64,000 bases of DNA from Apus apus (lineage: Eukaryota > Chordata > Aves > Apodiformes > Apodidae), in the NCBI RefSeq assembly GCF_020740795.1, contig NC_067304.1:6252056-6316055 (forward strand), given 5' to 3'. A program made the translations under genes and the position numbers. The notes under the pieces were generated by a model. The model saw only the letters and a program-made list of their open reading frames with translations, did no database searches and was not told where the DNA came from. Numbering within the stretch: the first letter of the stretch is position 1; every line of letters begins with the position of its first letter. Shown here piece after piece: positions 46,601 to 59,140 of this stretch.

Positions 46601-49600
46601 AAATCTAAGCAACTCTGTACATGTAGCTCATTGAAGTAAAAAAAATTGCACACTGCAACTTCAAGATCTTCGTAATTAATACACGTAAGTGATTGATTGA
46701 CCTCAAAACTTTGTGGCAGGAAATCTATTCACTTGCCAATCAATCCAGAAGAGCTGCCACTTAAAAAGGACTAAGACAGATGGCACCAATGAATTGTGCT
46801 GCAGTGAAATGAAGCTAGGAGTGCAACTTCAATTTTTCACTTTAATCCACACCAGAACGTCCCCGCGTTCATTCCCAGGACCCGGCTCCGCGTGTAGAGC
46901 GACTGCTCTGCAGCTGAGGGGAGGTGCAGGGGTTTGGTAACAAATTACAGCAGGAGCTGGAAACTGCATGAGAAATGCTTTGCCCTGGAATGGGCTTTGC
47001 CAAGGGCTGGAGCAGCGGCTGGAAAGGGGTCCCGGAGCCAGAGGAATCCCAGCGCAGCTGAGCCAGCACCAGCTCCGCAGCTCCCAGCAGCCACAGCCCT
47101 TCTGAGGAGCCGCGGGAGGCTGGACAATGCTGCTCTTTGTGGGAGAAGTTTAACCCTACATCTAAGCTGAGCAGAGCCCCTTCCTGCACAAAACTCGGGG
47201 TTTGTGACAAAAACAGCTTGTCCCTCGAAAGTAAGAACTGCCTTGGACATACGGACAACAAATAATCAAGCAGCAGCGCTGCAGGACTTGAGCCAAGTGT
47301 TTTGCTGCATTTCAAAGGGACACGCTCCCCAGATCCTCCGCCACAGGCTGCCAGGGCACTGGGGGGGGTCGGGCTCTGCCGCCTGCCACAGAGCAGAGGA
47401 TTTGTGCACACACTAATTGGGCCTGGGCATGGCTCAAGTAATTCCTTCCTTCTCATTTAAGCTTTTTCTCTTTCCAGATGAAAGCAAACTGCATTAATTT
47501 CTCCTGATGTAGTGGAACCCCATCTCTGTTTACACTGACTCAATCTTTCCTAATTTAAACCCAGGACATTTGTAATTTCAGGTTTATTTGCAACCGTTAA
47601 GATTTTAATATGTTGGCTTGAACACTTTTGCAGTAATATGCTGAACACTATTTCCATTATAATTAGTGTTGCAAAGCAATTTTTGGTTCTGCCAAGCTTC
47701 GCTTTTAATATTTTATAATCAATAGCTAGATAAATAATAATGCAATCAGGAGCCCTTTGCCAGTGACACAAATTATTCTGAAACCCATCTCATGCAATTA
47801 ACATTTTATTTTCAGTTCTTTGTGCAGAAAATCAAGATTGCTGTCAGCAATGTTGTACTTCCTGGAGGGGAAAAGTAACTCAGCTCTGTCTGTGCCGTGA
47901 CCCACACTCTGTCCAACAGGAGGGATCCTGCTGGGATCTGATCCCACCAAGGGGCCAGTGTCCCATCCAGCCTGGCTGATGGGGTCTGTCCCCAACCATG
48001 CCAGCAGCATCCACATCCTGCACCCACCTGGGGGCACAGTACCCCGGGGGTCCCTGCTACCCTGGGAGCTTTGCACCAGTCCCTTGCAGACCCAGTCCCT
48101 CTCCCTAGGAGAGGGTTTTGCAGGTTTTTGTCCCGTTTCTCTTCTTTGTAGAATTTGTGTAAGGATCCCTGTCATTATTTACACGGAAATAATATCCCCT
48201 TCTACTTGACTGGACAAGGAGAATAATAACAGTATCTGGTCTACCATCAGTCATGGAGACAATTATCTTAAGACTCCACAGACCAACATTCCCTGTGATT
48301 AGTGGGGAATCATAATCTACTCTGATAGGAATTTCTTCCTATATTAATAACAACATAAGTGTGGCTGGAGCTGAACTTCCCCTGATACTGATCCCTCCAG
48401 CTATGGGTTTATGCTCTCTTAGAAGAACGGCAATATTTACCATCAAAGAGAAACTTTCATTTACAAAACAGCTTTCTGTTTACCCAAACAACCCCAAACA
48501 GCCCAGGAACACTGCCAAGCACCAGCTCCCAAAGGCTGTGATGTATCCACCTTGGCCAGCCTCTCCTCTGCCCACAGCCAACCACAATGAACTGAGACTC
48601 TGGAAACATTCTAGTTCCTACCATGGTATTTCAAATGCTTGGATTGAAAATATCTTTGGAGTGGGATAGTGTGGAATATTTATTATCGATTACATGCCCC
48701 TGCTGCTCCAGCTCCTGCTTACAGGAGGCTGCTTGAGATTCAGCCCAGCTCCTGCACCAGCCCGGCTGCTCCCAGGGAAGCACCAGCCAAGCACCAGCTC
48801 CTGAGCAAAATAAACTTCAGTGGAAACCATCCATTCCCTCCAAACTGAACCTCTATTTCAGATCATGAGTATCATCAAAGGATATTTGGATCAATTTGTA
48901 TGCAGGTGTGTTTATTTAATCTGAAGTTATTTGTGCAACTGCACTGTAATAAGATGAGACAGGAGATCATTTCACAGAGGTTCTGTTTGCTTTAGCAACA
49001 AAGCACTTCAGTGTCCTTTGTCAGGGGCCCAGGCTGGTGTTTTAAGAGCAGTGAATTCACCATCTAAAACACAGTGGGGTGCTAGCACTCAAGAGGGTCA
49101 GAAACTCTGCTTGTGGGGGATCAGGTTTAGGAAACCATCTGTGCAGGAGTATGGAGAGGAGGTGGGCTGGCATCGCTGTGCTGCTAGGACACAGTCCCTG
49201 GGGCCCCACGATCCAAGGGACCCCAGCCATGCCCTCTGCCAGGGCAGGTGGCCTTTGAGACAGAGCTGGAGGACCAGAGCACTCCAAAATTTGTGAGTGT
49301 GATACAGTCATTTCATACACCACTTTTCCCAGAAAAGTTCTGACCCAGCCCTACCTGAAGCTAGCCAGCTGCCAGGGAAGCCATCAGGCATCCTTCTCCC
49401 CCAGGGGACATCCCCAGGGGTTTCCAGTGACAGCCTATCTGGAGGTATGGCCCTGAGGGATGAGGGGGATGCCCTGGGCGAGCAGGAGCTGGGAGTGACT
49501 CTGGAGGCACTGCCCAGCACAGGGGGACTGGGAAAACCAAGATCTGATGTTCTTTCACACTTGTAATTGTTTAATGATTTAGGGTTGGGTCCCTCAGCAC

Positions 49601-49698
49601 AGCAGCCATCTCCTGAACGCTAAGATCTCACCAGAAAGTATTCCAGAAAAAGGAGGTTGCCTACTATGCTTCTAATCAGGTGGTCTTGAGAAACCATT

Positions 49699-49792
49699 GG
49701 GTAAAACTAAAGAGAACTGGAGAGAAAAAAAAAAATGAAATAAAATAATGAAAAATGGGAGAGAAGTAATGGAAGAAAAGCAGAGATAAAGT
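49699..49792. repeat. Purine-rich tract
   Basis: About 90 bp of nearly pure A/G sequence with an 11-A run and GGGAGAGAAG-type stretches, only interrupted by scattered T and a few C. It is low-complexity DNA and no gene is implied. Confidence 0.75.
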
Positions 49793-50150
49793 GCTGTCTG
49801 GAGAGAAGAGTGAGGAAATACACCCCATGAAATAAATTGAGAAACACGAGACGACAAAGAGATCTCATTTATCTCTCATGCGTTTCTCTTTCAGTGATTG
49901 AGCACTAACAGCAATAAAAGGGTTTCTCTGAAATCTTCTCTTATTCAGGATTCACAAGAACACCCAAAGAGCAAGCTTTTAACACAGCTATGAATAATTT
50001 TTAAGGCTTTCCTTAAAAAGAAACAGATATTTGGCATCTCCAACTCTGTCATCTCTAAAAGTTGCTCACACCAAATTTGGTGAGCAAGCCCGTATTAACT
50101 GGACAATTACACATTTAATATTAACAGCAGGTGCAATGAGAATCCCTCTT

Positions 50151-50175
50151 CCCCCCCCCCATACACACACACACT
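50151..50175. repeat. C-run followed by (AC)n microsatellite
   Basis: Ten C residues are followed by ATACACACACACAC. It is similar in layout to the tract near 43.2 kb. Confidence 0.88.
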
Positions 50176-51431
50176 ACAACAGAGGAGGGAACAACCTAAT
50201 TAAAGTTTTGTGAAACAAAACCGTGATCTTGAATCCTCAAGAAGAAATAAAGGCAACTTTACAGATTGTACAAGTATTTACAAATAAGTCACTCACATTT
50301 GTGCTGTAGATTATGAACATTTCCTATTCAACCCCAGCAGCATACGAGGACCAGGAGGATCTGCAGGAACACCACCACACTGGACCAAGCACCCAGGAGT
50401 TTGAAGGACCCTTTCCCCATGGAATTTATACTCTGCAGTAACGAGGCTCCCACTCCCATCTGCCCCTAATTGCATCTGCTCTGACCCACCCTCACAAGGG
50501 GCAGCTCTGCTGGTGGCCAGTGTCTGCTCCTAATGAGTGAGGATGCTTTGGCTTAATTAGCTCTCTGCCTGCAAATATCAATGTATCTATGCACTGAAAC
50601 AGAGAAAAGATCATTTCAATTCACAGCCTATGGCTTGGCCTTAAGTTTCCTCCACAGTGAATTATTGGCTTGGTGATAAATACATTTTGTCATTGCCTAC
50701 ATTATAAACATTTATTTCTAGTGCTAATTAGAACAGATTCATTGTTGGGGAAGTCATAAGTACCTATAAAAGCTCACAGTTGTTTCACTAAGCACTGAGC
50801 ATGCAGCTGTGCCCCCACAAACCTGGAACACAGAAGCAGATGGCAGGTATTATCCTACAATTAGCCAGAAAGGGGTTATCTGTGTACCTGTGTAATTAAA
50901 GAGTTTGGAGAAAAATGTTCAGCTCAGGCAGAAATACTAATATTACTTCCCTCTGCTTTTGAGCCTTACGTTCACTTTAGGTTCTGAAAGCAGAAGTACA
51001 AGGGATGGCACAGAAAAGGAGCTTTTCCAATTGCTCATGTGTTCAAAGGATTTTCAGGGCTTGGGTTTGGTTTTTGGTCAGTTATTTTTTGCTTTAATGA
51101 GCACTAAAAACATTTTGCTGTTGCTTTCTGGTGCCCCAGTAGTAACCGGAGACATTATTTTCATCTCCGTTTTCTGAGTGTTATTGTTGAGCACGGTTGT
51201 GCTTGACACAGTCCATAAATGCTGGGGAATAAAGTGATGTATAAAATGTTTAAGACACAAGAGCTGCTGCAGCAAACTTGAGCATGTTTCTCCTGCTGGC
51301 TGTGAGCCCCCTGGGCCCAGGGGACTTTCAGCAGTATCCCTGTCGTTGTCCCTCTGGGTGCAGAGGTGACTCTGGGTGCAGATCCCCCAGGAATGATCAA
51401 AAGCTGCCTCAGAGCAGCCCACAAGGACTGT

Positions 51432-51785
51432 TAGAATATCAGAATAACAGAACAGAACGGTTTGGGTTGGAAGGGACCTTAAAGATCACCAGGTTCCAAC
51501 CTCACTGCTATGAGCAGGGACACCTCCCAGCAGCCCAGGCTGCTCCAAGCCCCATCCAACCTGCCCTTCAACACTGCCAGGGATGGGGCAGCCACAGCTT
51601 CCCTGGGCAGCCTGGGCCAGTGCCTTCCTACCCTCATGGTGAAGTATTTCTAAGAATGTCCAATTTATACCTCCCCTTTCAGTTTAAAACCATTACTCGG
51701 TGTCCTATCACTGCCCTCTCTGGTGAAAAGCCCCTCCCCAGCTTTCCTTGCTCCATGTCCTCTGCTCCCTAAGCCTGTCCAGAGG
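51432..51785 (-). mobile_element. CR1 LINE 3' fragment, about 350 bp
   Basis: This is the longest of the three CR1 copies. It opens with decayed terminal repeats (AGAATATCAGAATAACAGAA) and GGTTTGGGTTGGAAGGGACC, then runs through the standard CR1 3' region, including on the minus strand the motifs for GGATGGGGCTTGGAGCAGCC and GGACATTCTTAGAAATACTT. The open frame overlapping it (51278-51772) is a relic or chance. The element is on the minus strand. Confidence 0.94.
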
Positions 51786-54700
51786 GGCAGCTGAAGGTGG
51801 GCTTTGGTGCTGCAGCTTCGGATGGGGACAGAAAAAGGAAAGGCACAGCAGATGCAGAGATACCTGTGGAAACCAGCCTTGGCACAGTGACATTGGGCCC
51901 TTCCTGATGCAGCACAACATCTCAGCAGGGGTGTGCAGACATTCCTTTGCTTTTCTCATCCACAGAGCTGTAAATGTGACCCCATTTCTGCTTCAACTCC
52001 CCTACGCCAGCATAGAAAAGGTGCAGAATCAGTTGTAACACAAATGAAGAGGAAAATATTGAATCTCGTATTAGAATTGTTGCCTAATTTTGTCTTGAAA
52101 GACATTGGACCAAGTTCCTATTTTGGTTATAGTCAATAACTCTGTTCCAAGGTGCATTGCTGGGTCATCTGCAGAGAGAATAAAGTTCACAGGTGGCCTC
52201 CCAAGCCTGATGAAGACGCAGCTCAGCTCAGGCTTTAATGTGCAGTGTTCCCTGCAAAGTGATGAACTCTGAGCCCATAGCAGGGCAATTTCTTCTCTGG
52301 ATCTCATTTGGGGCAAAAATGACAAATGTAGCTGCTAATTTAATTGTCTGTTGAATTGCCTTTCCCAGAGCTGGCCCAAAAATCAATGCATGGGGATGTG
52401 TTGGCTGCATGTACCTTGCATTATAGATACCTCCAAATAAACCCACGTCTCCTTTTAGTCAATTGCAGAACAGTGTAAGATGATAATAAAGGCTGCACAC
52501 AAATAGGCTGTTGGGCTGAAATATCTGTAATTCAAAATGTGAATGTTTCTGCTTCCACAGGAGCTGGAATGAAAGGTCACGCTTTGCTGGAGCCGGCGGT
52601 AGGAGCCCAGCGAGTGAGACCCCCCAGCTGGTTTGCTTGTCAAGTGTGTTATTTCCCACCAGCAACATTACTCATGTTTTGTTGCCTTAGCTGTTTAGAT
52701 AACTTAATTTGTTTCAGACTAATTACTGCTTCATTGTGGTGGCCTGCCTACTGCGAGCCCAATTTCAGAGAATTTTTAAAATTTGATATGCAATATAGTC
52801 CTTGAGCTTTGTGCCAGTTTTTCCTTAATAATTTAATTTAAAATTCATGTGAACCCCCAAAGCATCACCAGCTGCCTCTGGAAGTCCAAATGTGTTTCTC
52901 TCTGAGCATCACTTGTGTAGCCCTCAGTACTTGGAATGGAATGGAAAGGAATGCATGATGTGATGTAAAAAATGTTATTTCCTCATCAAGAGCACAATGT
53001 CAGAATTATTTTCCTCCTGTTCTTTAAGATACCTGTGCTTTCGCCTCCTCAACTAAATGTCAGGTCACACCGGGGTTCCAATCAAAGCTGGAGTCATTTC
53101 AGATCCCATTTCACATAAGCAGGGGGAGGAATGCTGAATTTTTATCACCTTTTTTTGAATTGAAACCTCCAGGACTGAGAAGAGAGACACCCAGCCCCAG
53201 GAAACAAGGCTGGGGCTGCCTTACCCACCACCACAGCCTTCCCTCGAAAACCCAGGCAGGTCTCACTGTCTCCTTCACTCAGTGTGTTCCACTGAATTAA
53301 GCTCAGAGATTAAAGCAACAAGAAAATAAAATTGAATTAGGTTGATGACAAGGCAAATAATGTCATTTGTAATTAGATCCTTTGTCTTCTCATTTAATTC
53401 CCTGCTCTATTATAGTCTCTCTCTTTCCAGCTTTTGTGTCCTCTCCTCATCCCTCTTTTGACTTTTTTTTTAAATCCCTTGCTAAGCTTGGAATAACTTG
53501 TCTGCCTGATGCAACCCTCAGACAAACAAAGACCCAGGCAGGCAGTTCATGGCTGGTGCATGGAAACCAACAGCAATTTGACCAGGCATCAAGGGAAGGA
53601 GGAGAGCAGCACCATCCTCCGGGTACCCCAAATTCCTGCCGTAGTGGCAGAATGCAGGGAAGCTCTGGTCCAATTACCTCCCAAGCACATTGACTATTTG
53701 CCTCGAAGCCCAGCTTTTATAACTGCATTTTTTTATTTGAAAAAGATGACACCTCAGTTTTCAGCCCCCTGCTTCAGCTCCTGCTAGGCTGGGTTTATCA
53801 CCCAGCCAGGACTGCTCACTTTCTTTCATACTTGATGCATTTGCTGTAGCTGGTTTTGTGATGTTCATACTCTTGATTTCCCCAGACTGGACTATTTGAA
53901 TGCAAGGGGCTGCCTGCAGGCTGTCCTGGCTCAGTGCAGTGCTGGGGCTCAGTGCAACATGCAGAAATCTCAGCTCTGATCCCTGTTGCAGCCGCTTTCC
54001 CGCAGAGAGCAGTGGAGCTGATGCTGCAGGGGATGCTCTGCCCTGCTCATCCAGCAGGAATCTCCCCCCGGGGTCACTGGGAACCAGACGTGGGGCTGTG
54101 GAGCTGGGCTGTGCCCTGTTCATGAGCTCAGCCAAACTCTGAACTTACTGACAAAGAAAGTGCCACCTCATTTACTGTCCTCTGATGCAGAACAACTCCC
54201 GTGGTGTCAGTGTTTGCTAGGCTGTGCCACATGCTCACAGGGGTGGGAAATGACACGAGCTATTATTCCAAGTGACTCCAGGAGTCAATAAGCCAAGAAC
54301 TTCACTTTAGGTGCTTTCGATTCAATTCAAAATTATTTATCTTAACCCTAGGCCCCCTGCAGCAGCCAGTTTAACCCTTTGGAGGAGGCATGTTATGGAG
54401 CCTGGAAGCCATCCAGCTGCAGGGAGGTTTGCTCTGCAATGAAGTTCCTCAGTGACTTCTGCTGTGACAGCCCTGGGACTCCCACCCAGTGACCAACAGG
54501 AGATGAGACAAATGGCAGCACAAGCAGCCCCTTTCTCAGACAGTTGTTCATGGCATTGCTGGGCTTGGCTCTGCCCCTTTACTCTCCTGAACCTCCTACA
54601 CACCTTCCTCCTTTGACTCTCCAGAGTCAGCAGTATTAAACACTAATTTCCCATTTATTCTCAATAAAAAAAAATTCTTTAACTCCTAATAGCTTTCCTG

Positions 54701-57700
54701 AAGCCATAACCTGCTGTGTCTGTTGTTTAATAGGGAATCAATATTGTTGTAATACAATGAAATTAACATTGATTTATCTCATTCTAACTGGCAGCTAAAG
54801 CAATAAGGCATTAGTCCATGTGCTCCTTCCAGGAGGTCCAGTCAGCTTCTTCAAACCTGATGTGTTTCTCTTTGCTCATAATTAATTACAAAATCTGGTG
54901 TGAGGCTTGCAAAGGGGCTTAGGTGGAATAACTGCTTGCAGCAGTTTCCTAAATTAGTGCCAAAGTGGAACCTACCAAACAGAGGTGCATTCTAAGCATG
55001 TCGGTGCTGGCACAGCTCTGCTGCCAGGGTGCTCAGGGAGCTTGCAGAGGGGACGCTGCCAGCACCCGCGTGTCCCCGTGCACGCTCCCTGATGCAGACG
55101 CTGCGGGTGGAGCCGGAGCCTGGCCCTGTCCTGCCCGCATTACCAGCTTTTCCTTGCTTGAACAGCTCCTGCCAGTACACAGGAAAACCTGCTGCCGGAG
55201 CGTCCTCTAACCTGCGGTGTCAGGGAGCAAGCTGAGCATCCCCCTGGACGGGAAGGACCTGCCCGGCCCGGGATCGCCCTCCGGGGCTTCCCGCTCTGCT
55301 GGAGGTTGTGCTCCAGCGGCCGGTGCTGGACCAGCCGGCAAGAAAAACGGATTTCTGGCCAAGGAAAAAGGACATTCAACCTCTCACTTGGAGGACTGGG
55401 GGAGCCATTTCTCATTTTAGTAATGCAGTGATTAACTTTGAGGCAGGAGGGGATACTCCTCTGAGACAGGAATGCTCTCGACTGTAGTTTACATGGGATC
55501 TACAGTAATTCTATTGTATTAATATAATTACCAGACAATCCATTTCAATAACATAATCATGACCCATATTTCATTCCTCAATTACTGTTCTGATTAGAAC
55601 AGTTTCTAAGCCATAACCTCCTCACAAACCCATCACTAAAATGATTTCTGAAAGAGAACAATCCAATCATCACTCTCACCATGTTAAGCCAATTAGCCCA
55701 GTGGCAACAGAGCAGAAAGGTATTTTTCTTACTGGCTACTCATCAGCAATGGAAAGGGAAGATTCAGCAGAACAACACATCCCTCTTCAGAGGCCTTTTG
55801 CAAAAACTTTCAGTCTTGCAAACAACAAACCCAGTGAGACAAATCAGCTCTGAGCAGCAGAAGAAAACGTGCTGATGAAGCTGCCCTGGCAGAGTGTTAC
55901 AAGTTGGGGTTTGTCCAGTCCTGTCTTTCCCACCAGGTCCCACCTGTTTGCCCCCCAGTACCTCATATCAGTGCCCTTCCAGGGATCGTGCCCCAGGCTC
56001 AGGGCCAGGTCTGTTCCCAGGTCTGTTTGGGAGTGGGAGATGCTGCAGGTCTGAACCAGCCTCACCCCTCTGGGTGTGGAGTGTCACCTGCTCCAGACAC
56101 CAGCCCTAAGCCTTCTACATTTAAACCAATTACATTTCCAGCTGTCCATGAGGTCATGGCAACAGGCGAGGGATGAACCCTGCTTGCCTCTGGACTTAAA
56201 GAGCAGAAATACAACTGTTTGCCATAAGAAAACAGTTCAGAAAGCTGCATATTACACATTATCATGTTATACATGATGGTTTTGCACTGCAGTCCTCTGA
56301 GATTGTAATGAATAAAAGCTTGACAACGTTCTCTCCTGCATTAATCATTTTAAGCTGATCCTATAGGATACAAGGGCAAATTAAATTCTATTTGCAATTT
56401 CATGCATGACGCACGGGCGCGGACGGAGCCTGAGCCAGCAGTTTTTCAGTAAGACAAGCGTGTAAGTTGCAATTATGCAGTTACTTTCTCCCATGTGCCA
56501 ACACTCTTATTACTGACAAATTTATAAATGAAAATGTATGAATAGTATTAAATTCACCTTCAAGGGTACAGCAAATTAAAATGAATAACTTGTAAGACTG
56601 TATTTGAAGAAACCCCCTACTTTTAATGGTTAAATTACAAATGTGCCTTTCCACTCTCCGTGCATGACCTGATGTGCCCTGCAGAGACAGAGGCTTTGAC
56701 TCTGATCCCTGGGGCTTGGGCATCACTGGATCCCCACACAGAGCCCAGGCACCTCTTGGCATGGCCTTTGAGCAAGCCCCCAAGCTCCTGATGGAGCCGT
56801 GCTGAAGTCCCTCTCCTGCAGAGATTTACAGTCACCATCTGACCTGTTAAGGCAACAATCTGTCACTTCTGCAAGATTAACTGCATCTATTCAGGCTGAC
56901 AGTGGCTCATGCTGCTAATTTTACATGATCTACAGCCCTAATGTCTTCTCACTTTTGGAGATGTGCAAGAAGTGCAGCATATGTCAGCTACAGTATTGCT
57001 GCGTGGTCTCTGGGAGCAGCCCAGCCCAGACAGTTATTAACGGTTTCTCACCAAGGCACATCCATGAGGGATTGCAGCCCAGGCTGTTCTTTATTTGCCA
57101 TCCTGCATGACTGAGTCCCAGACAACCTCTTCCAGCCTGAAGGCAGCTAGGACTTTTTTGGCTCAAGAACAGCACTGATGCAAAGTTCCTGCCTAACTTC
57201 ACTAATCAAACACAACATTTGTTTTAAGCAGCAGCTAATTACCAGATGCCCAGGTCCCTTGTAGGGGAGAGCTGGAAAAGCAGCAGCCACAGGTTTGCTT
57301 GCCCATGGGGAAGGCAGCAGCAGACAGCCCCAAGGAGCCCAGTGACCCACACAGGGCATCTTGACACAGCATGAACAGTCTGATGTTGATCCAGAGTTTT
57401 AAATAGGAGCAGCTCTAGGAAGGCAGAGGGTTAATAATAGAGGTAATAATAACCCAAGCATGCTCCCTGCCTGCTTGCAGGGTCAGCGGTACCCTTGATG
57501 TGCTGACTCTGCTCTGCTTGAGCTGTTTCATTAGGCACAAGAAATGTCTGCTCCCCTCTGTAGCTCCCATGTGCATCTGCTGGCAGGGATTTTCTTCCCT
57601 GGGGCTGCCCGAGCCCATGGATGCAGCAGTAGGAGGAGCTACTGGCATCACAGCCAGGCTGGATCCCTGCCCCCCTGAGCTGTGGCTCACTCCCTGGGAC

Positions 57701-58820
57701 CCCCTGGCCTTCCCAAACGGTTCCTTGTCCTCCCCTGGGCAGCACTGGCACATGGCTTTCCCGAGACAGTGATGGGCATGGGAAAACTGGCAGAAGGCTT
57801 CGAGTTCTTGTCAGGCTTCACCACAGCACTAATAATTGTTAACCTGCTGTTCTCGGGTTCATGGTTCTTTATTCCAAGGGTCCAGCCCTGCAGTCCGGCC
57901 ATGAGGCAAGTTTCTCACTCCACCTTTCATGGGGTAAATGCTCAAAACAGATGAAACAAACTGCAGGGCTGCTGGTAGGGAGAGGGAGGGAAGCAGTCAG
58001 AGCTGGCAGGTAGTATGTCCATCTGGAAGGCAGATTTGAGCCAAAATACAGGTTCCTGACAGTAACGGAGGGGTACCTGGTAGGCACAGGTACCAGTGCC
58101 TCACACACTCTTCTCACACTCTGGCAATACACACCAGCCCTGGAGAGCACAGGCAAAAGGCCAGACAACAAACCAAGTAGCAGAGAAATGCCTTAAATCT
58201 CCCTTTGGAAGAATTAAATTCCTGCCCAAGCACTCCCCGGGCAGCCAGCTCCGCGCTCTCCTGTCCCTCCCCATCGCGCAGCGTATGCTGATCATGTTCC
58301 ATGCAGAAGTTCAAAGCCATTTCAGAAGCACTTGTGAGGAGGTCTGTGTTAATCAGGTTATAATATAATGTGCTGCTTAGTTCTCTGGAGGGGAAACTTA
58401 CACTTTTCTTCAAAGCAGGTTTCTCTGATAACTTAAAACCTTCCTCCCTCTGCTCCCCTCCACCTTTCCCTCCTCTCTCAGTGCCGTTTCCCCACTGGAA
58501 GGAACTGATTGTTGTGAAGTAACACGTACAGTTCACACACCAGACTCCTCACTTTGGTCTTTCCCAGGGCATCAGCTGCAGAGGAACCCTGAGGACACAC
58601 GGGGCCCGAGGTGCCCCTCTATCCCCAGGGGCTTTTTCCCCGCTCTACACTATCTTAGATTACGAAACTCGTTGCCTCAGATTGCAAAGAGCCTGGTAAT
58701 GTCCTGGAAAGGCTCAGGCGCCAGCGCAGGATGCTGACAGCACTAGCAGCCCCTCACTCGCATCCTTTGTTCGCCTCCGCTTCTCTCTCCCACTTCCTGT
58801 TCCTCATTTATCTCTGCAAT

Positions 58821-59140
58821 TAGACCCGCCGGCCCCGCACGCGGGGGGGTTTGGAAGGTGGTCGGGGAGGCGCCCGAGGGGACGGGTCACTGCCTGCCGT
58901 GCCTGCTCCCCTCGAATTTAGCTAGCCCTGAAAGCACCAGCCTAACTAAAATACTGACGCAGGGCAGCGGAATCCATCAGCAGGAGCAGCGCGCTGCGTT
59001 GAATAACCGCGGCCGGGTTGGTGTGGGCTGCTCAGGTGACATTTAGTGGCTGTTTGTGCGGGACACGTGACCCCAGCCCAGCACAGAGCAAGCCACGGGG
59101 GGCGCGATTTAACGTTGAATGAAGGCTCCGAGCCCAGCTC
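58821..59140. promoter_or_regulatory. Orphan CpG-dense patch 2
   Basis: A CpG-rich block (about a dozen CpGs within 58821-58920 and more at 58989-59015) stands out from its flanks. It contains CACGTGAC at 59064-59071, a USF/MITF-TFE-type E-box. It is a candidate promoter for a transcript running out of the window, TAFA3 being the synteny expectation. No adjacent coding exon is recognised. Confidence 0.45.

Noticed and set aside
51278-51772. 164-codon plus-strand open frame
   Set aside because: Most of it is the reverse complement of a CR1 LINE 3' region, so it is not a host gene.
56925-57110. Short cysteine-rich open frame (EMCKKCSICQLQYCC) considered as a secreted peptide exon
   Set aside because: No family match, no signal peptide and no partner exon. 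It is likely chance.
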